Origin: Pseudomonas sp. UBA2684
GTDB taxonomy: Bacteria > Pseudomonadota > Gammaproteobacteria > Pseudomonadales > Pseudomonadaceae
Assembly (NCBI GenBank): GCA_002354655.1
Contig: DELY01000007.1
Span: 1 to 64,000 of the forward strand
Length of the DNA stretch: 64,000 nt
Reading direction: 5' to 3'
Shown: one piece after another, positions 25,806 to 35,275 of the stretch
Layout of the letters: each line of letters begins with the position of its first letter
Position numbering within the stretch: position 1 is the stretch's first letter
Notes under the pieces: model-generated
What the model was told of the DNA's origin: nothing
What the model saw: only the letters and a program-made list of their open reading frames with translations
Database searches by the model: none
Translations under genes and position numbers: made by a program

Positions 25806-26981
25806 ATGGATTCTCGACTCTCGGCCGGCCTGCTCGGTGGCGGCAACAGCCCGCTGGACAGCGGCGCCTTCACCGACCTGAATCGCCTCAACCAGTTCAA
25901 GGTCGGCGGCGACAACGAAAGTAACATCCGCAAGGTGGCTCAGGAGTTCGAGTCGCTGTTTCTCAATGAAATGCTCAAAGCCATGCGCTCGGCCAACGAA
26001 GCGTTCGGCGAAGGCAACTTCATGAACAGCAACGAGAGCAAGACCTACCAGGACATGTACGACCAGCAGCTGTCGGTGACCCTGTCGAATAACCAGAACG
26101 GCATCGGCCTGGCGGATGTGCTGGTGCGGCAGATGTCGAAAATCAAGGAGGCCAGCGACCGGCCGAACCCGTTTGCCCAGGTCGATCAACCCGTGCCGAG
26201 CGCGCCGAGCAAACCCCTGGCCAAGGTCGACGGCAGTCGCGATGACTCGACCTTGATCAATCAGCGTCGCTTGTCATTGCCGGGCAAACTGACCGACCGC
26301 CTGTTGGCTGGCATCGTGCCGGCGGCCGGCGCGGTGGATGGCCAGCCGTTGGCGCAGAACGATTGGATTCCCGCCAGAGCATTCGCCGCGCCCAACGACA
26401 AGGGCTTGAGCCTGACCGGCAGCGATGCGATCACCGGCCGTCGCCTGGCCCAGCCGCCACTGGCGCCGGGCAAAGCGGCATTTGGCTCGAAGGACGAGTT
26501 TATTGCCGCCATGCTGCCGATGGCCGAGCAGGCGGCCGAGAAGATTGGTGTCGATGCCCGCTACCTGGTGGCTCAGGCCGCGCTGGAAACCGGTTGGGGC
26601 AAGTCGATCATTCGCCAGCAGGACGGCTCCAGCAGTCACAACCTGTTTGGCATCAAGACCCACAACAGCTGGGGCGGTGAGTCGGCACGGGTGCTGACCA
26701 CCGAATACCAGGGCGGCAAGGCGGTGAAAGAAGCCGCGTCGTTCCGCGCCTACGACTCGTACGCCCAGAGCTTCGAAGATTACGTGAGCTTTTTGCAGGG
26801 TAACGGCCGTTACCAGAAGGCGCTGAGCGCGACCGAGAACCCCGAGCAGTTCGCCCGTGAGTTGCAGAAGGCCGGCTACGCCACCGACCCGAACTACGCC
26901 CGCAAAGTGGCGCAGATCGCCCGGCAGATGCAGACCTACCAGGCCGTGGCTGCCGCCGACAGCCCCACCACAAGGACTTGA
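25806..26981 (+). CDS. flgJ: Flagellar rod assembly protein / peptidoglycan hydrolase FlgJ
   Basis: 391 aa. The N-terminal rod-scaffold domain (about 35-115; VAQEFESLFLNEMLKAMRSAN, then MYDQQLSVTLS) is joined by a long variable linker (about 115-235) to a glucosaminidase domain with VAQAALETGWGKSI (catalytic Glu in ALETGWG) and HNLFGIKT. FlgJ caps the rod and cuts peptidoglycan to let it through. Pseudomonas FlgJ is of this two-domain type. GAGGAG precedes the ATG; flgK follows after nine bases. Confidence 0.95.
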   Translation: MDSRLSAGLLGGGNSPLDSGAFTDLNRLNQFKVGGDNESNIRKVAQEFESLFLNEMLKAMRSANEAFGEGNFMNSNESKTYQDMYDQQLSVTLSNNQNGIGLADVLVRQMSKIKEASDRPNPFAQVDQPVPSAPSKPLAKVDGSRDDSTLINQRRLSLPGKLTDRLLAGIVPAAGAVDGQPLAQNDWIPARAFAAPNDKGLSLTGSDAITGRRLAQPPLAPGKAAFGSKDEFIAAMLPMAEQAAEKIGVDARYLVAQAALETGWGKSIIRQQDGSSSHNLFGIKTHNSWGGESARVLTTEYQGGKAVKEAASFRAYDSYAQSFEDYVSFLQGNGRYQKALSATENPEQFARELQKAGYATDPNYARKVAQIARQMQTYQAVAAADSPTTRT

Positions 26982-26990
26982 GGCTGAACC

Positions 26991-29009
26991 ATGGCTGACC
27001 TACTGAATATTGGCCTGTCCGGATTGTCCGCGAACAAGACCTCGCTGGCGGTGACCGGGCACAACATCACCAACGTCAACACGCCGGGGTTTTCTCGGCA
27101 GGACACCGTGCAGGTCACGCGTAATCCACAGTTCAGCGGTGCCGGCTATATTGGCTCGGGCACCACCCTGACGGATGTCCGCCGCAGCTACAGCGAGTTC
27201 CTGACCACTCAGGTGCGCAGCAGTACCGCCCTCAGCGCCGATGTCGAGGCTTACAGAAGCCAGATCGAACAGCTCGATTCGTTGCTGGCCGGCTCCACCA
27301 CCGGCATCACGCCCTCGTTGCAGAAATTTTTCTCCGCGTTGCAGACCGCCGCCGAAGACCCGGCCAACATTCCCGCACGGCAACTGGTGCTGTCCGAGGC
27401 GGAGGGCCTGGCCAAACGTTTTAATACGGTTTCCGATCGGATCAACGAGCAGAACCAGTTCATCAATAAGCAGATGGTGGCCGTCAGCGATCAGATCAAC
27501 CGCCTGGCCACCTCGATCGCCAGCTATAACGAGGCCATCGCCGTTGCCGCGTCCAACGGCCAGCAGCCCAACGACCTGCTCGATGCGCGCGAAGAGGCGA
27601 TCCGCCAGCTGTCCACCTATGTCGGCGTGACGGTCGTCGCGCAGGATGACAGCTCGCTCAACCTGTTTGTCGGCTCCGGTCAGCCGCTGGTGGTAGGCAG
27701 CACCACCAGCCGCCTGGAAGTCGGGCCAGGGCAGGGCGACCCGACGCGTTTTGAAGTGAGCTTCGTCAGCGGCGGCTCGCGCCAAGGCATCACCTCCCTG
27801 CTTACCGGTGGCGAGTTGGGCGGGCTGATCCGCTACCGCGCCGAGTCCTTGGATCCGACCCTCAACTCGCTCGGTCGACTGGCTTTGGCGGTCAGCGATC
27901 AGGTCAATACTCAGCTCGGCGAGGGGCTGGACTTGAAAGGGCTGGTGGGCACCGCGTTGTTCGGTGACTTCAACGATGCGGCACAGGCAGCGCTGCGGGT
28001 GCGAGCTTTCACGAGCAATACCAGTAACGTCCAGCCGGCGCTGAACATCACCAATAGTAGTGTGCTGAGCACTAGCGACTATCAAATCGAATATGACGGT
28101 AGCCAGTACACCGCGCGTCGTTTGAGCGATGGTGCGGCGTTGACTCTGGCGCCTAATCCACCAGGCGCTTACCCAGCCACGCTGGCCTTCACCGATGCCG
28201 CCGGTAAGGATCAAGGCTTTGAGTTGCTGATCGATTCGGCGCCTGCCGTGGGCGACAAGTTTCTGCTGCAGCCCACCCGGCGCGGTGCTGGCAGTATCAC
28301 GGCGGTACTGGATCAGCCCGACCAATTGGCTTTTGCCGCGCCGGTCAGGGCAGAGGCAGCGTTGCAGAACAGTGGTAACGGCTCGATTGCCCAGCCCGAT
28401 TTGATCGCGGCCGGCGCCAGCCCTATCGATAGCGCTGCCATTGCGGCGGCCCTGCCGGTGGCGTTGATTTATGACGGCGCTGGCGCTTTTGAAAACCCGC
28501 CGGGCACCCCGGTCGCCGGCTTGGTCCGGGTTCCCGCCGGGGCATTCGTGCCGGGCCAGCTGAATACCTATGAGTTGGACCTGGGCGGGGGCAACGTGGT
28601 GAGTTTTACCCTCAGCGGTCGCCCGGAAAATACCGATAGCTTCACCCTGGACTTCAACACCAATGGCGTATCGGATAACCGCAATGGCCTCAAGCTGGTT
28701 GATCTGCAAACCAAGGCCACTGTGGGGATTGACCCGAATTCACCGGCCACCACTGGGGTCAATTTTTCCGATGGCTATGGCGATCTGGTTGAACGCGTCG
28801 GCACCCTGACGGCCCAGGCCCGGCAGGACAGCGAAGCGACGGGGGCCATCCTCAAGCAGGCCACGGATAACCGCGACTCGCTGTCGGCAGTCAATCTCGA
28901 CGAAGAAGCGGCCAACCTGATCAAATTCGAGCAGTACTACAACGCCTCGGCGCAGGTCATTCAAGTTGCGCGCTCGTTGTTCGATACCCTGATCAGCACA
29001 TTCAGATAA
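26991..29009 (+). CDS. flgK: Flagellar hook-associated protein 1 FlgK
   Basis: 672 aa. N-terminal ADLLNIGLSGLSANKTSLAVTGHNITNVNTPGFSRQ and C-terminal VNLDEEAANLIKFEQYYNASAQVIQVARSLFDTLIS are the conserved hook-junction helices. The middle is longer than in enteric FlgK (about 550 aa), with a Gly/Ala/Pro-rich variable stretch, as usual in pseudomonads. It forms the first junction ring between hook and filament and is a FlgN client. GAGG lies before the ATG. Confidence 0.95.
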   Translation: MADLLNIGLSGLSANKTSLAVTGHNITNVNTPGFSRQDTVQVTRNPQFSGAGYIGSGTTLTDVRRSYSEFLTTQVRSSTALSADVEAYRSQIEQLDSLLAGSTTGITPSLQKFFSALQTAAEDPANIPARQLVLSEAEGLAKRFNTVSDRINEQNQFINKQMVAVSDQINRLATSIASYNEAIAVAASNGQQPNDLLDAREEAIRQLSTYVGVTVVAQDDSSLNLFVGSGQPLVVGSTTSRLEVGPGQGDPTRFEVSFVSGGSRQGITSLLTGGELGGLIRYRAESLDPTLNSLGRLALAVSDQVNTQLGEGLDLKGLVGTALFGDFNDAAQAALRVRAFTSNTSNVQPALNITNSSVLSTSDYQIEYDGSQYTARRLSDGAALTLAPNPPGAYPATLAFTDAAGKDQGFELLIDSAPAVGDKFLLQPTRRGAGSITAVLDQPDQLAFAAPVRAEAALQNSGNGSIAQPDLIAAGASPIDSAAIAAALPVALIYDGAGAFENPPGTPVAGLVRVPAGAFVPGQLNTYELDLGGGNVVSFTLSGRPENTDSFTLDFNTNGVSDNRNGLKLVDLQTKATVGIDPNSPATTGVNFSDGYGDLVERVGTLTAQARQDSEATGAILKQATDNRDSLSAVNLDEEAANLIKFEQYYNASAQVIQVARSLFDTLISTFR

Positions 29010-29125
29010 GTCCGCACTGCAATGCAGGCGCCAGCACAGAACAATCCCTTCTCCTCCGGGAAAGGATTAGGGTCAGGGGTTGCTGAGAAGCAGCCAGGCC
29101 CGAGATTGCAACAAGAGGCTCAACT

Positions 29126-30373
29126 ATGCGCATCTCCACCATCCAAGCCTTCAACAACGGCGTCCAGGGTCTGCAGCGCAACTATGCCAATGTCACCCGC
29201 ACCCAGGAGCAAATCAGCACCGGCAATCGCATCCTCACCCCGGCCGACGATCCGGTGGCGTCGGTGCGCCTGTTGCAACTGGAGCAACAGCAGAATGTGC
29301 TGACCCAGTACAAGGACAACCTCACCGCGGCGAACAATAGCCTGACCCAGGAGGAAGTCACCCTCAACTCGGTCAACACCATCCTCCAGCGTGTGCGCGA
29401 ACTGGCCGTGCAGGCCGGTAATGGTGCGCTCAGTGCTGCCGACCGTCAGTCCATCGGTGCCGAGTTGGGCGAGCGCGAGAACGAGTTGCTTAGCCTGATG
29501 AATACCCGCAATGCCCGTGGCGAATACCTGTTCGCCGGTTTTCAGGGCAAGACCCAGCCCTTCGTGCGCCAGGCCGATGGCAGCTACAGCTACGAAGGCG
29601 ACGAGGGGCAGCGCAAATTGCAGGTGGCCAGCTCGCTGGATCTGGCGATCAGCGACAGCGGCAAGAAGATATTCGAGAACATCACCAATGCCGGGCGCCT
29701 TGACAGCGTGTTGGATATCAGTGCGGCGCCGGGCTCCACTCTGAGCATGTCCGCACCGCTGGTGCAGGACGAAGTGGCCTTTTCCGGAACTCCTCCGTTC
29801 CCAGCAGCAGGCGTGGAAATCGTCTTCGGCAATCCCGATGCCGGTAGCTACGAGGTGTTCGAGATCGGAGTCACGGCACCGGCGCCGGTGCTGGCCAGCG
29901 GTAGCCTCGACGATCAGCCGGATAGCAGCGACCAATTGATCTTTCGCGGCGTGACCCTGCACTTCGACGGCATTCCGCTGGGCGGTGAGCGTGTCACGCT
30001 CACCGTCGATCCGACGCGGCAGAAGCAAGGCGTTCTGTCGACCATCGCTAACCTGCGTACGGCTCTGGAAAATCCGGCCACTGGCTCGCAGGTTCGCGAT
30101 GCGGTGGCGGTGGCCCTGACCAACCTCGATCACGGCATGACCACGGTGGACGGTGTGCGCGGCGAAATCGGCGCGCGGCTGAATATCATCGAATCGACCC
30201 AGACCGACAACGAAGACGTCAGTCTGGTCAACAAGTCCGTGCAGGCCGATTTGCGCGAGCTGGATTACGCCGAAGCGTTATCGCGCTTGTCGTTCCAGAC
30301 CATCGTGCTGGAGGCGGCGCAGCAGAGCTATGTAAAGATCGCCGGGCTCAATTTGTTCAACCAGTTGCGCTGA
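29126..30373 (+). CDS. flgL: Flagellar hook-associated protein 3 FlgL
   Basis: 415 aa. The flagellin-like N-terminus RISTIQAFNNGVQGLQRNYANVTRTQEQISTGNRILTPADDPVASVRLL and C-terminus ELDYAEALSRLSFQTIVLEAAQQSYVKIAGLNLFNQL are diagnostic. FlgL is the second junction protein. AAGAGG precedes the ATG after a 116-bp gap from flgK that contains no recognisable terminator or promoter, so it is probably the last gene of the flgF operon. Confidence 0.95.
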   Translation: MRISTIQAFNNGVQGLQRNYANVTRTQEQISTGNRILTPADDPVASVRLLQLEQQQNVLTQYKDNLTAANNSLTQEEVTLNSVNTILQRVRELAVQAGNGALSAADRQSIGAELGERENELLSLMNTRNARGEYLFAGFQGKTQPFVRQADGSYSYEGDEGQRKLQVASSLDLAISDSGKKIFENITNAGRLDSVLDISAAPGSTLSMSAPLVQDEVAFSGTPPFPAAGVEIVFGNPDAGSYEVFEIGVTAPAPVLASGSLDDQPDSSDQLIFRGVTLHFDGIPLGGERVTLTVDPTRQKQGVLSTIANLRTALENPATGSQVRDAVAVALTNLDHGMTTVDGVRGEIGARLNIIESTQTDNEDVSLVNKSVQADLRELDYAEALSRLSFQTIVLEAAQQSYVKIAGLNLFNQLR

Positions 30374-30504
30374 GGGCTCGGCGTTTAGTGCCCTTCAAGG
30401 CGGGCCGGGCCGCCGTTTGATCGCCCTGCTGGAGCAGCCCGCAACCCGTAGGTGTCTCGCGTCGCCGGCAGCGGGCCATGGTTTGTCGGCGCGGCACACA
30501 GACT

Positions 30505-30679
30505 CGTAGGATGGGTTAGCCGCCACAGCGCTTCGATCAAGTCAGTTTTTTGCGTGCGGCGTAACCCATCATGGGCGGCGCACCGGCTGACGCCCTGTTG
30601 GGTTACGCGGCGGTTGAAGACTGGATTTGATTCGGGATAGAGGCCCGCCTCAGGCTACGCCCCCCGACCCAATCTACGG
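30505..30679. repeat. MITE-like element, copy 2, in the flgL-fliC gap
   Basis: Starts CGTAGGATGGGTTAGCCGCC, contains the inner GCGGCGTAACCCATCATGGG/TGTTGGGTTACGCGGCGG inverted repeat and ends in a degenerate GACCCAATCTACGG. It matches copies 1 and 3 in layout and in the ends, but its right terminus is eroded. It fills the flgL-fliC gap, where some pseudomonads keep flagellin glycosylation genes. The rest of the 554-bp gap carries the fliC promoter region and nothing else I can name. Confidence 0.6.
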
Positions 30680-30799
30680 ACTAATCCACCCGAATATCCG
30701 CCGAAAACCTGGCAAAATCATCTAGATGACACGCCTGGCCGAGCTAACCGCTTGTTGCTCCTGAAGAAAAAATTTCCGCCGGATATGGCAAAAAACCCC

Positions 30800-30826
30800 T
30801 AAAGCATCCCTGGTTAGCGCCGATAA
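30800..30826 (+). promoter_or_regulatory. Sigma-28 (FliA) promoter of fliC
   Basis: TAAA (30800-30803), 15 bases, GCCGATAA (30819-30826): exact -35 core and exact -10 of the FliA consensus at ideal spacing. About 100 bp of leader precedes the fliC ATG. Confidence 0.93.
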
Positions 30827-30927
30827 AGACTACGAATGCGAAGTAACTGGGTGCCTGAGCAAGGCAACCGCCCAAACGCTCGCAACACCCGGCTACCTTA
30901 AGTACCAGCCCATTGGAGGCAAACACC

Positions 30928-32394
30928 ATGGCCCTTACTGTCAACACCAACATTGCGTCCCTCAACACCCAGCGCAACCTGGGTGCATCTTCCAATGCGC
31001 TGGCGACTTCCCTGCAGCGTCTGTCCACCGGTTCTCGTATCAATAGCGCCAAGGACGATGCCGCGGGTCTGCAAATTTCCAATCGCCTGACCAGTCAAAT
31101 CAACGGTCTGGGTGTGGCGGTGCGTAACGCCAACGACGGCATCTCCCTAGCGCAAACCGCTGAAGGAGCTTTGCAGCAGTCCACCAATATTCTGCAGCGT
31201 ATGCGCGATCTGTCCTTGCAGTCGGCCAACGATTCCAATAGTGCTACCGATCGTGCATCCCTGCAGAAAGAAGTCACTGAGCTGAAGAACGAGCTAACCC
31301 GTATCGCCGACACCACCAGTTTTGGTGGTCGTAAGTTGTTGGACGGCAGCTTCGGTACTGCGCAGTTCCAGGTCGGTGCGAACGCCAACGAAACCATCAG
31401 CGTCAGCTTGAGCAACGCCAACGCCACCAATCTGGGGGCCAACCGCACCTTGACCGCCGGCTTGTCTGCCGGTGCTTCAACTGAGACGGCCGGTACGGCA
31501 ACGTCACTTGTTGCGGCGCAAACCCTGACCATCACCGGCGGAACCGGCACAGCCACCGCTGCTGTAGGTGCGGGAGACTCATCCAAGGCGATTGTCGCAG
31601 CCGTTAATGCACAGACTGCCAACACGGGTGTCAGCGCCAGTGCCATCACCCGTGCCCAAGTCGGTGGTTTTACTACAGGCACCAGCAGTTTCAACCTGAA
31701 CGGTCAGGCGATTTCGGTCAACGTTTCGAACGCCTCGGATCTTTCCGGGTTGGCCTCGAAAATCAATGAGTTCGCCTCGACCACTGGTGTGACTGCAGTG
31801 TCCAACGGCAATAGCCTGGATCTGGTTGCGGTCGATGGCTCGAACATTGCCATTGAAGGTTATACAAACAACACGGCTGCCGCCCAGACCATCACTGTTC
31901 AAGGTCGCAACACCGACAACACCGCCAACTTCGGTGCTCTGAGAACGCTGACTGAAGGTGGTACTAACTCTACCGTTGTGCAAGGCGAGATCACGTTCAA
32001 CTCGTCGGGTAGCCACACTGTTGGCTCTGACGATGCCACTAACAGTCTGTTGGTCGCGCAAACTAACACCAGCACGCTGGCCAGCGTGAATGCTATCAAC
32101 GTAGGTACTCGTGAAGGCGCCAACAGTGCGATCTCGGTCATCGACGGTGCTCTGGCCTCAATCGATAACCAGCGTTCTGCTCTCGGTGCCGTGCAGAACC
32201 GCTTTGAGAACACCATCTCTAACCTGCAAAACATTGGTGAAAACGTTTCCGCCGCCCGTGGCCGTATCCAGGACACCGACTTCGCTGCCGAAACCGCGAA
32301 TCTGAGCAAAAACCAGATTCTGCAGCAGGCCGGCACCGCGATCCTGGCTCAGGCCAACCAGTTGCCGCAGGCGGTGCTCAGCCTCCTGCAGTAA
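30928..32394 (+). CDS. fliC: Flagellin FliC
   Basis: 488 aa from ATG 30928 with GGAGG upstream (an in-frame TTG at 30913 overlaps it). N-terminal [53 protein letters not shown] and C-terminal [73 protein letters not shown] are the D0/D1 flagellin helices. The central ~200 residues (about 180-390) are a Thr/Ser/Ala-rich variable domain exposed on the filament. The gene has its own FliA promoter and terminator. No glycosyltransferase gene lies beside it. Confidence 0.96.
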   Translation: MALTVNTNIASLNTQRNLGASSNALATSLQRLSTGSRINSAKDDAAGLQISNRLTSQINGLGVAVRNANDGISLAQTAEGALQQSTNILQRMRDLSLQSANDSNSATDRASLQKEVTELKNELTRIADTTSFGGRKLLDGSFGTAQFQVGANANETISVSLSNANATNLGANRTLTAGLSAGASTETAGTATSLVAAQTLTITGGTGTATAAVGAGDSSKAIVAAVNAQTANTGVSASAITRAQVGGFTTGTSSFNLNGQAISVNVSNASDLSGLASKINEFASTTGVTAVSNGNSLDLVAVDGSNIAIEGYTNNTAAAQTITVQGRNTDNTANFGALRTLTEGGTNSTVVQGEITFNSSGSHTVGSDDATNSLLVAQTNTSTLASVNAINVGTREGANSAISVIDGALASIDNQRSALGAVQNRFENTISNLQNIGENVSAARGRIQDTDFAAETANLSKNQILQQAGTAILAQANQLPQAVLSLLQ

Positions 32395-32421
32395 GCTCAA
32401 TAGCAGGTCTGCGTTAGACTG

Positions 32422-32455
32422 CGGGGGGAAGTGCACAGCACTTCTCCCCGTTTTG
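32422..32455 (+). terminator. Rho-independent terminator after fliC
   Basis: CGGGGGGAAGTG pairs with CACTTCTCCCCG around a five-base loop, one wobble in the stem, followed by TTTTG. It lies 28 bp after the fliC stop and can make fliC mRNA monocistronic. Confidence 0.88.
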
Positions 32456-32475
32456 CCTAGTGAGAGGTAATAACG

Positions 32476-32865
32476 ATGGACGTAGGAATTAACAATGCAC
32501 TGTCGGCGGTGACGGCAGGGAGCAAGTCGCGGGCGGTATCGGTTGCGTCGTCTGCCGTTTTGCAGCCCGCTGCATCGCTCTCGGTCGAGTCAGCTAGCGT
32601 TACCCAGGCGGCCGAAAAAATTGACCCTGCAAAAGAGCCTGGCAGGGAGCCGGTCGAGCAGGCGATAGCTTCCATTCAGGGCTTTGTGCAGGCGATTCGT
32701 CGCGAGCTAAGCTTCGATCTGGACGATTCCTCGGGGCGGGTGGTCGTCAAGGTGACCGACGCGGTGTCGGGGGATGTGATTCGACAGATCCCCTCGGAAG
32801 ATGCGCTGAAATTGGCTGAGAATCTGCAAGAAGTACGTAGCCTGCTATTCAAGGCAGAAGCGTAA
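32476..32865 (+). CDS. flaG: Flagellar protein FlaG
   Basis: 129 aa. The FlaG domain is the C-terminal ~75 residues: ELSFDLDDSSGRVVVKVTDAVSGDVIRQIPSEDALKLAENLQEV. The first ~50 residues are Ala/Ser/Val-rich and low complexity. FlaG affects filament length in pseudomonads; the exact mechanism is unclear. Between fliC and fliD, the conserved place. GAGG sits before the ATG. I could not find a clear sigma-28 or sigma-54 site in the short gap after the fliC terminator. Confidence 0.92.
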   Translation: MDVGINNALSAVTAGSKSRAVSVASSAVLQPAASLSVESASVTQAAEKIDPAKEPGREPVEQAIASIQGFVQAIRRELSFDLDDSSGRVVVKVTDAVSGDVIRQIPSEDALKLAENLQEVRSLLFKAEA

Positions 32866-32932
32866 GCGGCATGATTTTTGATAGTTCTTGTTTTTCACAC
32901 ACGAGCGTCAAGCCCATGACGAGGTGGTCAAC

Positions 32933-34327
32933 ATGATAACCGGTATTGGTTCCGGCATTGATATCGACAGCATCGTTGGCGCGTTGGTCAATGCGGAAAA
33001 GGCGCCCAAAGAGGCGCAACTGGCGCGCCTGGAGAAAGCGTCCACTACCAAATTTTCCGCGCTTGGCCAACTCAAGGGGGCGTTGAGCGAATTCCAGACC
33101 GCCATGAAGGATCTCAACAGCCTGGCGCTGTTTGAGAAGCGTACGGCAACCTCCTCCAATACCAGTGCGCTGACGGCGTCAGCTAGCAAGACCGCGTTGG
33201 CCGGTAGTTACCAGTTGACGGTCGAGCGCCTGGCCAGCAGTAGCAAGGTGGCCACGGCTGCACTGGCCAGCGATTTCTCGGCTTCTGCGGACGGCAAACT
33301 GACCGTTAAGCTCGGCACTGCCGACGTCGGCGTCGAGGTCGACATTGCTACTGACGACACGTTGGTAAACATCCGCGACAAGCTCAATACTGCCCTGGCC
33401 GATAAGGGCATTACGGCCAATATCGTCAACAACCCGTCCGACGGTAAGTCGCGCCTGGTACTGACTGCCAAGGACACCGGTACCGGTAAGGATATCTCTA
33501 TCGAAACTGCCGATCCGGCCCTGGCTGCGTTGGCTGTCGATGGCGGCAGCCAGTCGTTGGGCGACGGCGCCGGTTATCTGCAGCAGGCGGCGGATGCCGA
33601 GTTCACTATCGACGGCCTGCCGCTGAAAAGCCCGAGCAACACCGTCGAGGGTGCTATTCCCGACGTGACCTTTTCCCTGCTCGGGAAAACCGAGGCGGAC
33701 AAGCCGTTGACCGTGACTGTGGGCCAGGATAAATCTGGAGTCACGGCCAATATCAAGAAGTTTGTCGATGCCTATAACAAACTGATTGCCACAACCAGCC
33801 AACTGACCAATGTCACTCAGGTTGGCGAGGGTAAAGCGCCAGTGGTCGGCGGTCTGGTAGGCGATGCGACAGTGCGTAACCTGCTCAGCGGAATGCGCAA
33901 CGAGTTGGTTAACCCTTCCGACCAAGGGGGGGTGCGTGTGCTGGCCGACCTGGGTATTTCTACTCAGAAAGACGGCACCCTGAAGATTGATGACGACAAG
34001 CTGAAGATCGCGCTAGAAGACAATTTCGATGCTGTCGGCACCTTCTTCACTGGCGATAACGGTTTGATGAGCCGGGTAGATAAGCGCATCGGCGGCTTTA
34101 TTCAGGCCGGTGGAGTGCTTGAGCAGCGAATGACTGGCTTGCAGTCCACCCTCACCGACATCGACACACAGCGTGAAACCCTGGCCCGCCGTGTCGAGAT
34201 GATGCAGACCCGCCTGTTTGCCCAGTTCAATGCGATGGATGCATTGGTGGGGCAGTTGAATCAGACCAGCGAGCGGCTGACTCAATCGCTGGCCAATCTG
34301 CCAGGCTTCGTGAGAAAGGATAAATAA
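32933..34327 (+). CDS. fliD: Flagellar filament cap protein FliD
   Basis: 464 aa from ATG 32933, chosen for GAGG nine bases upstream over the open frame from 32888. The N-terminus MITGIGSGIDIDSIVGALVNAEKAPKEAQLARLE is the FliD signature (GxGSGIDI). The C-terminal region carries LERLTQSLANLPGF-like heptads and the coiled LTDIDTQRETLARRVEMMQTRLFAQFNAMDALVGQLNQTS. FliD caps the filament and promotes flagellin folding; Pseudomonas FliD also mediates mucin adhesion in P. aeruginosa. fliS follows three bases later. Confidence 0.95.
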   Translation: MITGIGSGIDIDSIVGALVNAEKAPKEAQLARLEKASTTKFSALGQLKGALSEFQTAMKDLNSLALFEKRTATSSNTSALTASASKTALAGSYQLTVERLASSSKVATAALASDFSASADGKLTVKLGTADVGVEVDIATDDTLVNIRDKLNTALADKGITANIVNNPSDGKSRLVLTAKDTGTGKDISIETADPALAALAVDGGSQSLGDGAGYLQQAADAEFTIDGLPLKSPSNTVEGAIPDVTFSLLGKTEADKPLTVTVGQDKSGVTANIKKFVDAYNKLIATTSQLTNVTQVGEGKAPVVGGLVGDATVRNLLSGMRNELVNPSDQGGVRVLADLGISTQKDGTLKIDDDKLKIALEDNFDAVGTFFTGDNGLMSRVDKRIGGFIQAGGVLEQRMTGLQSTLTDIDTQRETLARRVEMMQTRLFAQFNAMDALVGQLNQTSERLTQSLANLPGFVRKDK

Positions 34328-34330
34328 CCT

Positions 34331-34717
34331 GTGAACAGCCCGATCAATACCTACAAAACCGTCAAGATCAGTCAGGACGTCAGCCCTTATCGAGCGGTGC
34401 ACTTGTTGCTCGATGGTGCGCTGGAGCGTATTTCCCTGGCGCTGCACGCCCAGCAACAAGGTAGCCCCGCTGTGCGCGGCGAAGCTGTGGGCAGCACTCT
34501 GTCCATCATCGGCATTCTCCAAGGCAGCCTGGATAAACAGCTTGGAGGCGAGCTGGCGGAAAATCTGGACTCGTTATACGACTACATGACCCGGCGTCTG
34601 GCTGGCGTGGCACTGGACAAAACTCCGCAGAGCCTGGAAGAGGTACAGGGCTTGCTGGTACAGATACGCGATGCCTGGGTCGCTATCGGCCCTGAAGTCG
34701 AGCCAGTCGCTACCTGA
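34331..34717 (+). CDS. FliS-like flagellin chaperone, divergent copy
   Basis: 128 aa, GTG start three bases after fliD. The FliS layout is present: a helix with [26 protein letters not shown], then KGxxxG-like [36 protein letters not shown], and a last helix [17 protein letters not shown]. It aligns throughout with the next gene but is clearly diverged, especially in the first 20 residues, which in FliS bind the flagellin C-terminus. It is coupled to fliD, whereas the next copy has its own FliA promoter. A distinct client (or a regulatory role) is possible but unproven. Confidence 0.88.
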   Translation: MNSPINTYKTVKISQDVSPYRAVHLLLDGALERISLALHAQQQGSPAVRGEAVGSTLSIIGILQGSLDKQLGGELAENLDSLYDYMTRRLAGVALDKTPQSLEEVQGLLVQIRDAWVAIGPEVEPVAT

Positions 34718-34803
34718 GTCTATTCGCGGCGCGCCTGGAAAGTCGCTTATCAGTTACTGTTTAACGATTTAAATCAATCAGTTGAGTTATTTACTAGTAG
34801 GTC

Positions 34804-34830
34804 TAAAGCTGCCGCCGGCACTGCCGATAC
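34804..34830 (+). promoter_or_regulatory. Sigma-28 (FliA) promoter of the second fliS
   Basis: TAAA (34804-34807), 15 bases, GCCGATAC (34823-34830): the -35 core is exact and the -10 differs from GCCGATAA only at the last base. It lies 38 bp upstream of the fliS ATG in the 150-bp gap between the two fliS-type genes. Confidence 0.8.
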
Positions 34831-34867
34831 ATGAAGTATTCCCGCACTACATTGGAGTACATGCAGC

Positions 34868-35248
34868 ATGAACGCGATGGCAGCAATGCGGCAGTATCAA
34901 TCCGTCAACACCCAGGCCCAGGCTGTGGATGCCAGCCCGCATCGGTTGATCCAGATGCTGATGGAAGGTGGCCTCACGCGTATCGCCCAGGCACGTGGCG
35001 CCATGGAACGCGAGCAGACGGCGATGAAGGGCGAGCTGATCGGCAAGGCCATCGGTATCATCGGCGGCCTGCGTGCAGGCCTGGACTTGCAGCAGGGCGG
35101 CGAGTTGGCGGCCAATCTGGATAGCCTTTATGAGTACATGGTTTCCCGTTTGCTTGAGGCCAATGTGAACAATGACGGCGAGCCGCTCGATGAGGTAGCG
35201 GAGCTGTTGCGCAATGTGAAGTCCGGTTGGGACGCGATCAGTCAGTAA
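34868..35248 (+). CDS. fliS: Flagellar secretion chaperone FliS
   Basis: 126 aa. MNAMAAMRQYQSVNTQAQAVDASPHRLIQMLMEGGLTRIAQARGAMERE is the canonical Pseudomonas FliS start, followed by KGELIGKAIGIIGGLRAGLDLQQGGELAANLDSLYEYMVSRLLEAN. FliS binds flagellin C-termini in the cytosol to stop early polymerisation. This is the second fliS-type gene in the row and, unlike the first, keeps the standard YQ.V N-terminus and has a FliA promoter of its own. Confidence 0.94.
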   Translation: MNAMAAMRQYQSVNTQAQAVDASPHRLIQMLMEGGLTRIAQARGAMEREQTAMKGELIGKAIGIIGGLRAGLDLQQGGELAANLDSLYEYMVSRLLEANVNNDGEPLDEVAELLRNVKSGWDAISQ

Positions 35249-35275
35249 TGCGTTTAGGCGTTTAGGAGCATGTTC

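Noticed and set aside
32866-32932. Possible sigma-54 site before fliD (GGCATGATTTTTGA)
   Set aside because: The -12 dinucleotide is GA, not GC, and the surrounding bases do not match.
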